Shown here: positions 5,869 through 11,015 of the stretch, piece after piece
Position numbering within the stretch: position 1 is the stretch's first letter
Layout: each line of letters opens with the position of its first letter
NCBI GenBank assembly: GCA_023386045.1
Contig: JAEWKK010000007.1
Location: 1-12,965 of the forward strand
Source: Bacteroidota bacterium
GTDB lineage: Bacteria > Bacteroidota > Bacteroidia > Chitinophagales > Chitinophagaceae
Reading direction: 5' to 3'
DNA: 12,965 nt
Position numbers and translations under genes: made by a program
Notes under the pieces: model-generated
Told to the model about the DNA's origin: nothing
Databases searched by the model: none
What the model saw: only the letters and a program-made list of their open reading frames with translations

Positions 5869-5932
5869 CGGTTTTTCATAGGACATTGGACAAATAAACG
5901 GGGCTGGATTTCTATCCGGCCTTTTCTTTTTT
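5869..5932 (+). ncRNA. Candidate small RNA of about 64 nt
   Basis: The promoter at 5800-5865 should start transcription near 5869, and a strong intrinsic terminator ends at about 5932. No ATG-initiated reading frame exists between them; a TTG at 5886 would give only three codons. A short structured transcript controlled with the island is the simplest reading. A decayed gene behind an intact promoter is the main alternative. The 3' end is better supported than the 5' end. Confidence 0.35.
5902..5932 (+). terminator. Intrinsic terminator
   Basis: GGCTGGAT (5902-5909) pairs with ATCCGGCC (5914-5921), including one G-U pair, around a 4-nt loop; TTTTCTTTTTT follows. It can end both the YtxH-like transcript and the candidate small RNA. 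Confidence 0.88.
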
Positions 5933-5955
5933 CAGGTGATCTAATATTTTTTTCG

Positions 5956-6021
5956 CTGATGGCGATCACCATGATTGGCCTGCATGATCATTGGGTGCTT
6001 AAACTCTTAGCCATAATTTAT
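5956..6021 (+). promoter_or_regulatory. Promoter of the 43-residue membrane protein with dyad
   Basis: CTGA-TGGCGA-TCAC at 5956-5969 (arms TGAT/ATCA), ATCATTG ending at 5993 (34 bp from the dyad's first base), 20 bp, and a weak -7 box TAATTTAT at 6014-6021. The expected start near 6025 lies about 15 nt before the ATG at 6040. Confidence 0.6.
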
Positions 6022-6039
6022 ACTTCAATTTGATCCGGC

Positions 6040-6171
6040 ATGCGTCACCTTACAAGAAAAAGAACGGTAAGCAAAAGAATAAAGAAAGGTGTGCCTGTAT
6101 TGCTGGCCATACTGATCATCCTGATCATTTTGTACCTGATGCTGTATCTCTCGCTCTATGATTCATATTGA
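6040..6171 (+). CDS. Small single-pass membrane protein, 43 residues
   Basis: This short ORF encodes a very basic N-terminus (RHLTRKRTVSKRIKK, about residues 2-16) followed by one long hydrophobic helix (about 18-39, rich in Leu and Ile) and a short tail ending in DSY. By the positive-inside rule the N-terminus should stay in the cytoplasm. Two things support a real gene: the clean charge/hydrophobic layout, and a dyad promoter with the same geometry as its neighbours placed to start transcription about 15 nt before the ATG. The next dyad begins 10 bp after the stop codon. I recognise no family; small stress-induced membrane proteins of this shape often act on a larger membrane partner, which is only a guess here. 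Confidence 0.65.
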   Translation: MRHLTRKRTVSKRIKKGVPVLLAILIILIILYLMLYLSLYDSY

Positions 6172-6180
6172 TGGCTTCTA

Positions 6181-6246
6181 CTGATGGCCATCATTGCAGC
6201 TTCTAATGCTGATCATTGCAGGAGCAATTCGACTGTTGGAATTTTA
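6181..6246 (+). promoter_or_regulatory. Promoter of the 131-residue hypothetical gene with perfect dyad
   Basis: CTGA-TGGCCA-TCAT at 6181-6194 contains the perfect 12-bp palindrome TGATGGCCATCA, the best dyad in the window. GATCATTG ends at 6218 (34 bp from the dyad's first base), then 20 bp, then GAATTTTA at 6239-6246. Expected start near 6250, about 15 nt before the ATG at 6265. Confidence 0.65.
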
Positions 6247-6264
6247 CTTCATTAAAGAAGAATT

Positions 6265-6660
6265 ATGGAACTCATATTATCAGCAAATACTACCATACAG
6301 GAAATAAAAAAACAATTCAGTAAATATTTCCCTTACCTGAAACTTGAATTTTTTACTGGTAAGCATGACAAGGGAGAAGGTTCACCGATGTGGCAAAAAG
6401 TATCCGATAAATCAGACCTGATTGAAATTACGGGTGTATTAAAGGAAGGCGTTTTTTATTTTGATCCTTCTATCAATACTGGTGAATTTGAACAAAAGCT
6501 GCAGCATGATTTTGGTATTCCTGTACAGGTATTCCGCAAATCAGGGGAACACTGGCTGGAAACACTTCGAACAGATGAACTTTCACTGGAGGAACAAAAC
6601 AGCATGGGCAAGTCTTCCATGAAGTCCACCAATTATAATATCAATACACTGTTTCTTTAA
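6265..6660 (+). CDS. Hypothetical protein of the dyad-controlled island
   Basis: The 131-residue product has no signal peptide or membrane segment and looks like a soluble alpha/beta protein. The visible marks are an N-terminal TTIQEIKKQFSKYFPYLKLEF segment split by a predicted helix then strand, a middle FEQKLQHDFGIPVQVFRKSG, and WLETLRTDELSLEEQN near residues 97-112. I recall hypothetical Bacteroidota proteins with the same VQVFR-SG-xWLET pattern near stress genes, but I know no function and assign none. An AAGAAG stretch just before the ATG may serve as a weak ribosome site. It has its own dyad promoter and its own terminator, so it is probably monocistronic. Confidence 0.8.
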   Translation: MELILSANTTIQEIKKQFSKYFPYLKLEFFTGKHDKGEGSPMWQKVSDKSDLIEITGVLKEGVFYFDPSINTGEFEQKLQHDFGIPVQVFRKSGEHWLETLRTDELSLEEQNSMGKSSMKSTNYNINTLFL

Positions 6661-6686
6661 CTACCTGATTGGTTTCATGTGGCAGC

Positions 6687-6717
6687 ATAAAACCACGTCA
6701 AATGGCGTGGTTTTATT
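6687..6717. terminator. Intrinsic terminator, possibly bidirectional
   Basis: ATAAAACCACG (6687-6697) pairs with CGTGGTTTTAT (6706-6716): an 11-bp stem with an 8-nt loop and A/T flanks usable on both strands. It closes the plus-strand island; higA ends on the other side at 6913. I see no gene or strong signal in 6718-6912. Confidence 0.85.
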
Positions 6718-6912
6718 CATAATGTCACATGCCAGGTTAATTCAATGCTTATAAATGAAGTTCGATTAAAAAATGCACGCTTACTTAGTTTTTGCTTAGA
6801 TGTATTTTAATGAAAATACTTTTTCCGACAAGAGTCAAGGGGAATCATGGGATCAAAAGCTGAATCGAATTCAAAAGCTGGTTGTTTGGCAAACCTTGTA
6901 GGTTATGGGTTA

Positions 6913-7275
6913 CTAATAACTTTGAATTAGTACATCGGTAGGAATACCTAATACCTTGTGCAGTTGTCGAATCATCTCAAGACTAAGTTTACGTTTCCTG
7001 TTCAATATTTCGCTAGCCCTGCTCTTCAGTCCAACAACTTCAGCCAGATCATTCTGGTTGTAACCCATTTGTTCCATTCGAAATTTAATGGCTTCTATCG
7101 GATCTGGAAAGTCAATTGGGAAATGCGCCTGTTCGTATTTTTCAATTAATAAACCAAGGATCTCCAGTTCGTCTCCTTCCGGACTGCCTGGCTTCGCATC
7201 GAAAATGGTTTCCAGCCGCTTCATCGCAATTTGATAGTCTTTCTGATTCCTGATTGGTTTAACTGGCATTTTCAT
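6913..7275 (-). CDS. higA: HigA-type antitoxin, helix-turn-helix
   Basis: HigA neutralises the HigB nuclease and represses the pair's promoter. The 120-residue product has an acidic, helical N-terminal part with ...LEILGLLIEKYE... and a C-terminal XRE helix-turn-helix (about 73-120): MGYNQNDLAEVVGLKSRASEI followed by LNRKRKLSLEM. That domain order is usual for the longer HigA group. The frame is open to an ATG at 7317, but that would overlap higB by 38 bp; the ATG at 7275 follows the higB stop by 4 bp, the tight toxin-first order typical of higBA, so I chose it. A Met two codons later is also possible. Confidence 0.85.
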   Translation of the reverse strand: MKMPVKPIRNQKDYQIAMKRLETIFDAKPGSPEGDELEILGLLIEKYEQAHFPIDFPDPIEAIKFRMEQMGYNQNDLAEVVGLKSRASEILNRKRKLSLEMIRQLHKVLGIPTDVLIQSY

Positions 7276-7279
7276 GTTT

Positions 7280-7573
7280 TTAAATAGTCGTTGCATCAAT
7301 TTTGTCATACTGAGCATGAGTACCGATAAACCTGATCCAGACTATGCCATAGGCATAGTTGATTCGCACAATTAATCGGTAATGGTTGCCCTTGATATTA
7401 AATACTACGCGATTATCAGACAGAAATGAAGCCGATGGATAATCACGTTTTACGTCTCTTGGTCCTTTCCACTTTGCCTGGTCTGCTTCCTGATACCATG
7501 CTTTTAACTGCTGTTCGCAATCTGGGTATTTACCCCAAAACGATCGAAGCATTTTCTTGGCAATAACTCTCAA
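7280..7573 (-). CDS. higB: HigB-type toxin (mRNA interferase)
   Basis: HigB toxins of the RelE/ParE fold cut mRNA on the ribosome. The 97-residue product fits the longer HigB group from end to end: MRVIAKKMLRSFWGKYPDCEQ at the start, W-Y-EA in the first helices, NRVVFNIKGNHYRLIVRINY in the middle, and IRFIGTHAQYDKI at the end. The full family N-terminus requires initiation at a TTG (7573); the first in-frame ATG is residue 8 and would delete the conserved first strand. It is the first gene of the pair, downstream of the palindrome at 7607-7621. The cassette looks intact. Confidence 0.88.
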   Translation of the reverse strand: MRVIAKKMLRSFWGKYPDCEQQLKAWYQEADQAKWKGPRDVKRDYPSASFLSDNRVVFNIKGNHYRLIVRINYAYGIVWIRFIGTHAQYDKIDATTI

Positions 7574-7590
7574 AAAGCATCTATTTTGAG

Positions 7591-7621
7591 CGAAGATAAG
7601 AAATAGTTCCCATTTTGGGAA
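7591..7621 (-). promoter_or_regulatory. higBA promoter with palindromic operator
   Basis: TTCCCA-TTT-TGGGAA at 7607-7621 is a perfect inverted repeat, likely bound by HigA. On the minus strand the -7-like box TATCTTCG (7598-7591) lies 8 bp downstream of it, so bound HigA would cover the space between the promoter elements. The predicted leader to the TTG start is short. Confidence 0.55.
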
Positions 7622-7655
7622 TTTTCGTTAAGTCCAGGTTTAAAGCATTGATACT

Positions 7656-7684
7656 AAAAAAACCCTGATGTTTATTCATCAGGG
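7656..7684 (-). terminator. Terminator after the GIY-YIG gene, duplicate of the tRNA-Lys terminator
   Basis: On the minus strand CCCTGATG (7684-7677) pairs with CATCAGGG (7670-7663) across AATAAA, followed by a run of T. It belongs to a 28-bp sequence (7667-7694) repeated exactly at 7987-8014. Confidence 0.85.
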
Positions 7685-7690
7685 CTTCCA

Positions 7691-7745
7691 GTGAAACCTC
7701 CAGGGCCCTCCCGATTAAAATCGGGATGCTCTACCAGCGCTGATC
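7691..7745 (-). pseudogene. Degenerate tRNA-Lys-like relic
   Basis: Read on the minus strand this stretch has a D-arm end GCTGGTAGAGCA (12 bases identical to the tRNA-Lys at 8059-8070), an anticodon-arm-like stem TCCCGA/TCGGGA around a TTTTAA-like loop, and GGGCCCTGG as in the real tRNA. About 12 bases of the T-arm are then missing, and the sequence continues into the shared CACTGGAAGCCCTGATG trailer. It overlaps the last codons of the GIY-YIG gene (SAGRASRF). It cannot fold as a working tRNA. Confidence 0.6.
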
Positions 7746-7975
7746 AAATTCTCAATATATTTTCTTGACTTCATTTTCTTGATCTGTAGCTCCCTTTTTT
7801 TTGCTTCTGGCAAAGTTTGGTATCCTTCAGTATAAACAATTTGCCACGGTATGCCCAGACTAGTAAATTTTGAATGCCCGATATTATGTTCGTACAAGCG
7901 CCTGTCTAAATATATACAGGCACCTACATAGTATTTATCAAGCTTTGCAGAATATATAATGTAAGTAAAGGGCAT
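7715..7975 (-). CDS. GIY-YIG endonuclease-domain protein, single domain
   Basis: The 86-residue product is a stand-alone GIY-YIG domain of the small UPF0213/YhbQ-like type. YIIY and YYVG stand for the two name motifs, followed by the Arg helix (YLDRRLYEHN), the IVYTE strand and the catalytic-Glu helix (LPEAKKRELQIKKMKSRKYIENLI). Such proteins are predicted nucleases; many travel as mobile elements. The frame opens at an ATG inside the tRNA anticodon stem (8047), but the domain begins with the ATG at 7975, so I start there. That codon abuts the U-run of the tRNA-Lys terminator with no room for a separate promoter. The last residues are encoded by the tRNA-like relic. Confidence 0.82.
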   Translation of the reverse strand: MPFTYIIYSAKLDKYYVGACIYLDRRLYEHNIGHSKFTSLGIPWQIVYTEGYQTLPEAKKRELQIKKMKSRKYIENLISAGRASRF

Positions 7976-8006
7976 AAAAAAGCCCCGATGTTTATTCATC
8001 AGGGCT
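7976..8006 (-). terminator. tRNA-Lys terminator abutting the GIY-YIG start codon
   Basis: AGCCCTGATG (8006-7997) pairs with CATCGGGGCT (7990-7981), including one G-U pair, across AATAAA, followed by TTTTT that runs straight into the ATG at 7975. Confidence 0.85.
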
Positions 8007-8011
8007 TCCAG

Positions 8012-8084
8012 TGATCCCGCTGGGACTCGAACCCAGGGCCCATACATTAAAAGTGTATTGCTCTACCAGCTGAGCTACGAGATC
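8012..8084 (-). tRNA. tRNA-Lys(UUU)
   Basis: On the minus strand the 73-nt sequence folds as a full cloverleaf: acceptor GATCTCG with CGGGATC (one G-U), D-arm GCTC/GAGC, anticodon stem ATACA/TGTAT with loop CTTTTAA, a 5-nt variable loop, T-stem CTGGG/CCCAG with loop TTCGAGT, and discriminator A. The anticodon is TTT. CCA is not encoded. Confidence 0.97.
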
Positions 8085-8128
8085 ATCCTTTCAAAGCCAA
8101 TCAATTAATGATTGATTATTTGGGAGTG

Positions 8129-8160
8129 CAAAAATAAGGTCTGGAACTTAGCTGCCAAAA
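8129..8160 (-). promoter_or_regulatory. tRNA-Lys promoter
   Basis: On the minus strand TTTTGG (8160-8155, containing TTG) stands 19 bp upstream of TATTTTTG (8136-8129), a full Bacteroidetes -33/-7 pair. Transcription should start near 8121, about 37 nt before the mature tRNA. Confidence 0.65.
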
Positions 8161-8191
8161 ATTATTTGAAACGATTCGAAAAATTTCCCAA

Positions 8192-8971
8192 CTATTTAAG
8201 AATGCCATCGAGTACCATCAACATCTTTTCCTGCATCTCTGTATTTTCTTCCCCTGTCTCCACCTGTACATAGGGCCTCTTTGTCCTGGCGCAATAAACT
8301 GCCAGTCCACCTTTGTTCTCAATCTTTTTCGGATGCATCAGCAATACGTTGTACTGGCTTTCTTTCAGCTTTTCAAAAATGTTTTCATCTGTGGTAAGAA
8401 AATAATCTGAGGGCGACTGGGTTGAATTGATGTAAAGCGCTTTTACCTGCCTGTTTAATTTTCTTTTTTCAGAATAATTCCTGATGGAATTTCCCTTGTG
8501 TGAATGAACAGAAACAATTGTCTTATCGTATGGGATCTCATTCAGAATAAACTGGGAGAACTGCTCCACCTTCATGTCTATGTATTTGGTCCAGCAATTA
8601 TTGTCCTTAAGATGTTCCTTTCTTCCCCAGTCGGTATAAATATTATTGGGATCAAAGTTGATGTGTGTGTCAAGGAAATAGCCTTCAATATTTCTTTTGT
8701 TGTTATTGACAAGCCTGATGAATAATGCCTCTGAAGTCCTGGTAAAATTGAGTGCTGCAGTAATAGAACTGGTTTCATTGCTGTGCAGGCTTAAAAGCAC
8801 ATAAGATTTGGCCGCAGCGTAACCATGTGATTCAATGGTTACCAGTTGGTCGCCAAACCTGAAGAAATTTTTTTCGGTACGTAGCTCCCTGTTTTCTTTT
8901 GTAGTTAAATCATTTGAAGGAGTAAAGTGCAGCAGGGTGCACATAGGTAACAGATAAATAAGTGTTTTCAC
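8192..8971 (-). CDS. Putative secreted M14-like zinc peptidase
   Basis: The 259-residue product starts with a likely signal peptide (MKTLIYLLPMCTLLHF), so it should act outside the cytoplasm. Several marks recall the M14 carboxypeptidase fold: VLLSLHSNETSSITAAL with a possible zinc pair H63-x-x-E66, a NFDPNNIYTDWG motif (about 105-116), SVHSH at 154-158 that could give the third zinc His, and YVQVETGEE near 234-242 where the catalytic Glu of the family would fall. Related proteins usually have Arg in DPNRIFT; here it is Asn, so activity is uncertain. It starts at a GTG, 30 bp after the plsX stop on the same strand, and is probably transcribed with it. A link to lipid synthesis is not implied. 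Confidence 0.65.
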   Translation of the reverse strand: MKTLIYLLPMCTLLHFTPSNDLTTKENRELRTEKNFFRFGDQLVTIESHGYAAAKSYVLLSLHSNETSSITAALNFTRTSEALFIRLVNNNKRNIEGYFLDTHINFDPNNIYTDWGRKEHLKDNNCWTKYIDMKVEQFSQFILNEIPYDKTIVSVHSHKGNSIRNYSEKRKLNRQVKALYINSTQSPSDYFLTTDENIFEKLKESQYNVLLMHPKKIENKGGLAVYCARTKRPYVQVETGEENTEMQEKMLMVLDGILK

Positions 8972-9001
8972 AAAACCGCGATTTAAAAGACGTCTGCATG
9001 A

Positions 9002-9937
9002 TCATGCCTCCACTTCAGCCTTCAGCTTCTGCATTACATCTTTCTCAATCATTTTTTGTGCCAGCAGGATCATGTTCATGAATGCCTTTCCTTTTGAGAT
9101 GCCATGGCCAATAATCACCGGTTTGGAAATACCCAGTACAGGCGTGCCTCCATAGTTCTCAAAATTGAAACGGTCAAAATATTCGTGCTGGATCTGTTTA
9201 TTATGTGTGATCTCAAATAAAGATTCGGCCAGTTTGAGGATAATATTTCCTGTAAAACCATCACAAACCATGACGTCTGCCTTATCTACAAGGAGATCAC
9301 GGCCTTCTACATTACCAATAAAATTGATGTGCTGATTTTCTTTGAGCAGGGGATAGGTGGCCTGTGCAAGGAGATTGCCCTTGCCTTCCTCTTCGCCAAT
9401 ATTGATCAGGGCCACTCTTGGATGATCGATACCCAGAATGTGCTGGGCATATACGGAACCCATGATGGCAAACTGGTTGAGGTGCTCGGGCTTGCAATCG
9501 GAATTTAAACCAACGTCAAGTAAAAGTCCCGTCTTGCCATTTTCTTTTGGGATGATTGTGGATATCGTTGGACGCAAAACCCCTTCAATGGGCTTGAGGG
9601 CATAAAGAGAGCCTACCAGCATGGCGCCGGTATTGCCGGCACTAATAAAGGCATCTGTCTTTCGGGTTGCCAGCAGATGAAAGCCAATGGCTATGGAAGA
9701 TTGTTGTTTTTCCTTTAAGGCTTTGGTGGGATGCTCGTGCATGTCAATCACCTGGGGGGCATGCACAAGCGTATAGGCTGCCGTTGGCAGTTGCTGTTCA
9801 GAAAGACAAGCTTTGATCTTTTCTTCATCACCAATCAGTACAAGATGTGCTTTTCCTTCTTCCAGATATTGATGAATACCATTTAGTGCTTCTAATGGGG
9901 CGAAATCTCCGCCCATCATGTCAATTCCTATCTTCAT
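9002..9937 (-). CDS. plsX: Phosphate acyltransferase PlsX
   Basis: PlsX moves acyl chains from acyl-ACP to phosphate, making the acyl-phosphate that PlsY uses for the first acylation of glycerol-3-phosphate in phospholipid synthesis; it is a peripheral membrane enzyme. The 311-residue product opens with the family signature MKIGIDMMGGDFAP and carries AFISAGNTGAML, LLDVGLNSDCKPEHL, INIGEEEGKG and ADVMVCDGFTGNIILK in the expected order. Length is normal. The frame extends 9 bases to a TTG, but the ATG at 9937 gives the conserved N-terminus. It follows rpmF, as often seen, but fabH does not follow; a putative peptidase does. Confidence 0.97.
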   Translation of the reverse strand: MKIGIDMMGGDFAPLEALNGIHQYLEEGKAHLVLIGDEEKIKACLSEQQLPTAAYTLVHAPQVIDMHEHPTKALKEKQQSSIAIGFHLLATRKTDAFISAGNTGAMLVGSLYALKPIEGVLRPTISTIIPKENGKTGLLLDVGLNSDCKPEHLNQFAIMGSVYAQHILGIDHPRVALINIGEEEGKGNLLAQATYPLLKENQHINFIGNVEGRDLLVDKADVMVCDGFTGNIILKLAESLFEITHNKQIQHEYFDRFNFENYGGTPVLGISKPVIIGHGISKGKAFMNMILLAQKMIEKDVMQKLKAEVEA

Positions 9938-9944
9938 TGTATTC

Positions 9945-9971
9945 AAAAATAAAATCCCGCATGAAGCGGGA
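9945..9971 (-). terminator. Terminator or attenuator between rpmF and plsX
   Basis: On the minus strand TCCCGC (9971-9966) pairs with GCGGGA (9960-9955) around a 5-nt loop, followed by TTTTATTTTT. It stands 8 bp before the plsX start, so it may lower plsX expression relative to rpmF. Confidence 0.65.
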
Positions 9972-9991
9972 CTGCAAAAAAGATTTCTCGC

Positions 9992-10186
9992 TTACTTCTT
10001 GATGGGAGAATTCTCGACAACCACCTGTCCTTTGTAGTATAATTTTCCTTCACTTACATGGGCACGATGACGAACATGTGTCTCACCAGTCTCTTTATCA
10101 GTGGTAAGTGTGGCAGCTACAGCCTTATAGTGTGTCCTGCGCTTTGCGCTTCTTTGCTGCGAATGTCTGCGTTTGGGATTTGGCAT
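9992..10186 (-). CDS. rpmF: 50S ribosomal protein L32
   Basis: A component of the large ribosomal subunit. The 64-residue product begins with the family signature MPNPKRRHSQQRSAKRRTHYK and ends around GKLYYKGQVVV. The zinc-binding CxxC pairs seen in some L32 proteins are absent, so this is the zinc-free form. The gene order yceD-rpmF-plsX is a widely conserved one. Confidence 0.97.
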   Translation of the reverse strand: MPNPKRRHSQQRSAKRRTHYKAVAATLTTDKETGETHVRHRAHVSEGKLYYKGQVVVENSPIKK

Positions 10187-10281
10187 AACTTATAATTAAA
10201 AAGCTTTTAAATAAAATTTTTTATCCATTTAAGGATCAACTAACTAAAGAATAAAAGAAAGAACAATTAACCTCAGAATTT

Positions 10282-10376
10282 CTCACCACTCACTACTCAC
10301 CACTTACCACTCACCATAATAAACCTCTCCAACTCCAGAATACTCACCATTGACCACTCACTACTCACCATCACCC
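10282..10376. repeat. CTCACC/CACTTACC low-complexity repeat array
   Basis: Degenerate tandem units CTCACCACTCACTACTCACC and close variants fill most of the 174-bp gap between yceD and rpmF and run into the 3' end of yceD, supplying its last codons and stop. Only part of it, 10317-10345, is non-repetitive. Confidence 0.6.
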
Positions 10377-10912
10377 ATTCCCTTAAACTTCTCCAAACCT
10401 TTCCAAATCGGGTTGGATCCGTTTTGTTCTTCTTTTTTCAGGTTCTTCAGCATTTCCCTGGCGGCAGGGTTGCAGTAAGGACCATCCATATTTTCGTATT
10501 CACATGTTTTTTGCATGGGAATACTCAGGTTTACAAATTCGTAGATCCAGTTCTTTACATCAATATGGCTTTCACCACGGGAGATGTAATAAACATCCGG
10601 ATCTTCCTCCTGCTCATTCATCAGGTCCGGTTCATCGCTGATCTTGATGGTCATCGTGAACTCGTCGAACAACTGCAGGGGCAGGTTGTTATTGCAACGG
10701 TCGCAGGTTACCTCGGCTTTGCCGCCGATCTCGAAACGCAGGATCATGAACCCTGTGTTTTTCTCCAGCTTCAGCTTCACCCGGGCTTCTGCATTCCTGA
10801 AATCCTGTTCGTTATATTCTTCAAAGAACCGGTCGTTGACCTCGTAACTGAACTCATGAACTCCGGGCTTCAAACCAACAAAAGCGATCTCAAATTCCCT
10901 CCGGTTGCTCAT
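10361..10912 (-). CDS. yceD: DUF177/YceD-family protein
   Basis: YceD-family proteins are linked to large-ribosomal-subunit RNA accumulation and are commonly encoded just before rpmF, as here. The 183-residue product shows the family's beta-rich first half and the paired-cysteine motif EVTCDRC (about 68-74), with further cysteines in KTCEYENMDGPYCNP (about 134-148) that could complete a zinc site. Start is the ATG at 10912, shortly after a TACCTTTG promoter box and a hairpin. The last codons (GDGE, stop) come from the adjacent low-complexity repeat, so the C-terminus has probably been altered by repeat growth. Confidence 0.9.
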   Translation of the reverse strand: MSNRREFEIAFVGLKPGVHEFSYEVNDRFFEEYNEQDFRNAEARVKLKLEKNTGFMILRFEIGGKAEVTCDRCNNNLPLQLFDEFTMTIKISDEPDLMNEQEEDPDVYYISRGESHIDVKNWIYEFVNLSIPMQKTCEYENMDGPYCNPAAREMLKNLKKEEQNGSNPIWKGLEKFKGMGDGE

Positions 10913-10925
10913 CTTACGTAATTAA

Positions 10926-10952
10926 TCCCGCCTTTTGCGGGACGCAAAGGTA
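10926..10952 (-). promoter_or_regulatory. yceD operon promoter box and 5' hairpin
   Basis: On the minus strand TACCTTTG (10952-10945) is a perfect -7 box, without a clear -33. Just downstream TCCCGC (10942... ) of the hairpin pairs with GCGGGA (10931-10926) around a 5-nt loop, so the mRNA would start at or near the hairpin. The ATG follows 14 bp after it. Confidence 0.5.
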
Positions 10953-11015
10953 AAGGAAATAGGCTTAAAGACTGTATTTTGAGCAAAGATTTTAACGAAA
11001 TCTCCCTGTTGAAAC

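Noticed and set aside
5797..6033. 78-residue plus-strand ORF beginning at TTG
   Set aside because: It runs through a dyad promoter, a strong terminator and a second dyad promoter; its translation has no coherent domain. The in-frame 24-codon tail starting at an ATG inside the dyad at 5956-5969 is rejected for the same reason.
7976..8047. N-terminal extension of the GIY-YIG protein
   Set aside because: These codons lie in the terminator and tRNA-Lys and are not part of the domain, although use of an internal start there cannot be fully excluded.
10424..10921. 165-residue plus-strand ORF
   Set aside because: It is antisense to yceD, which has a recognised family and motifs.
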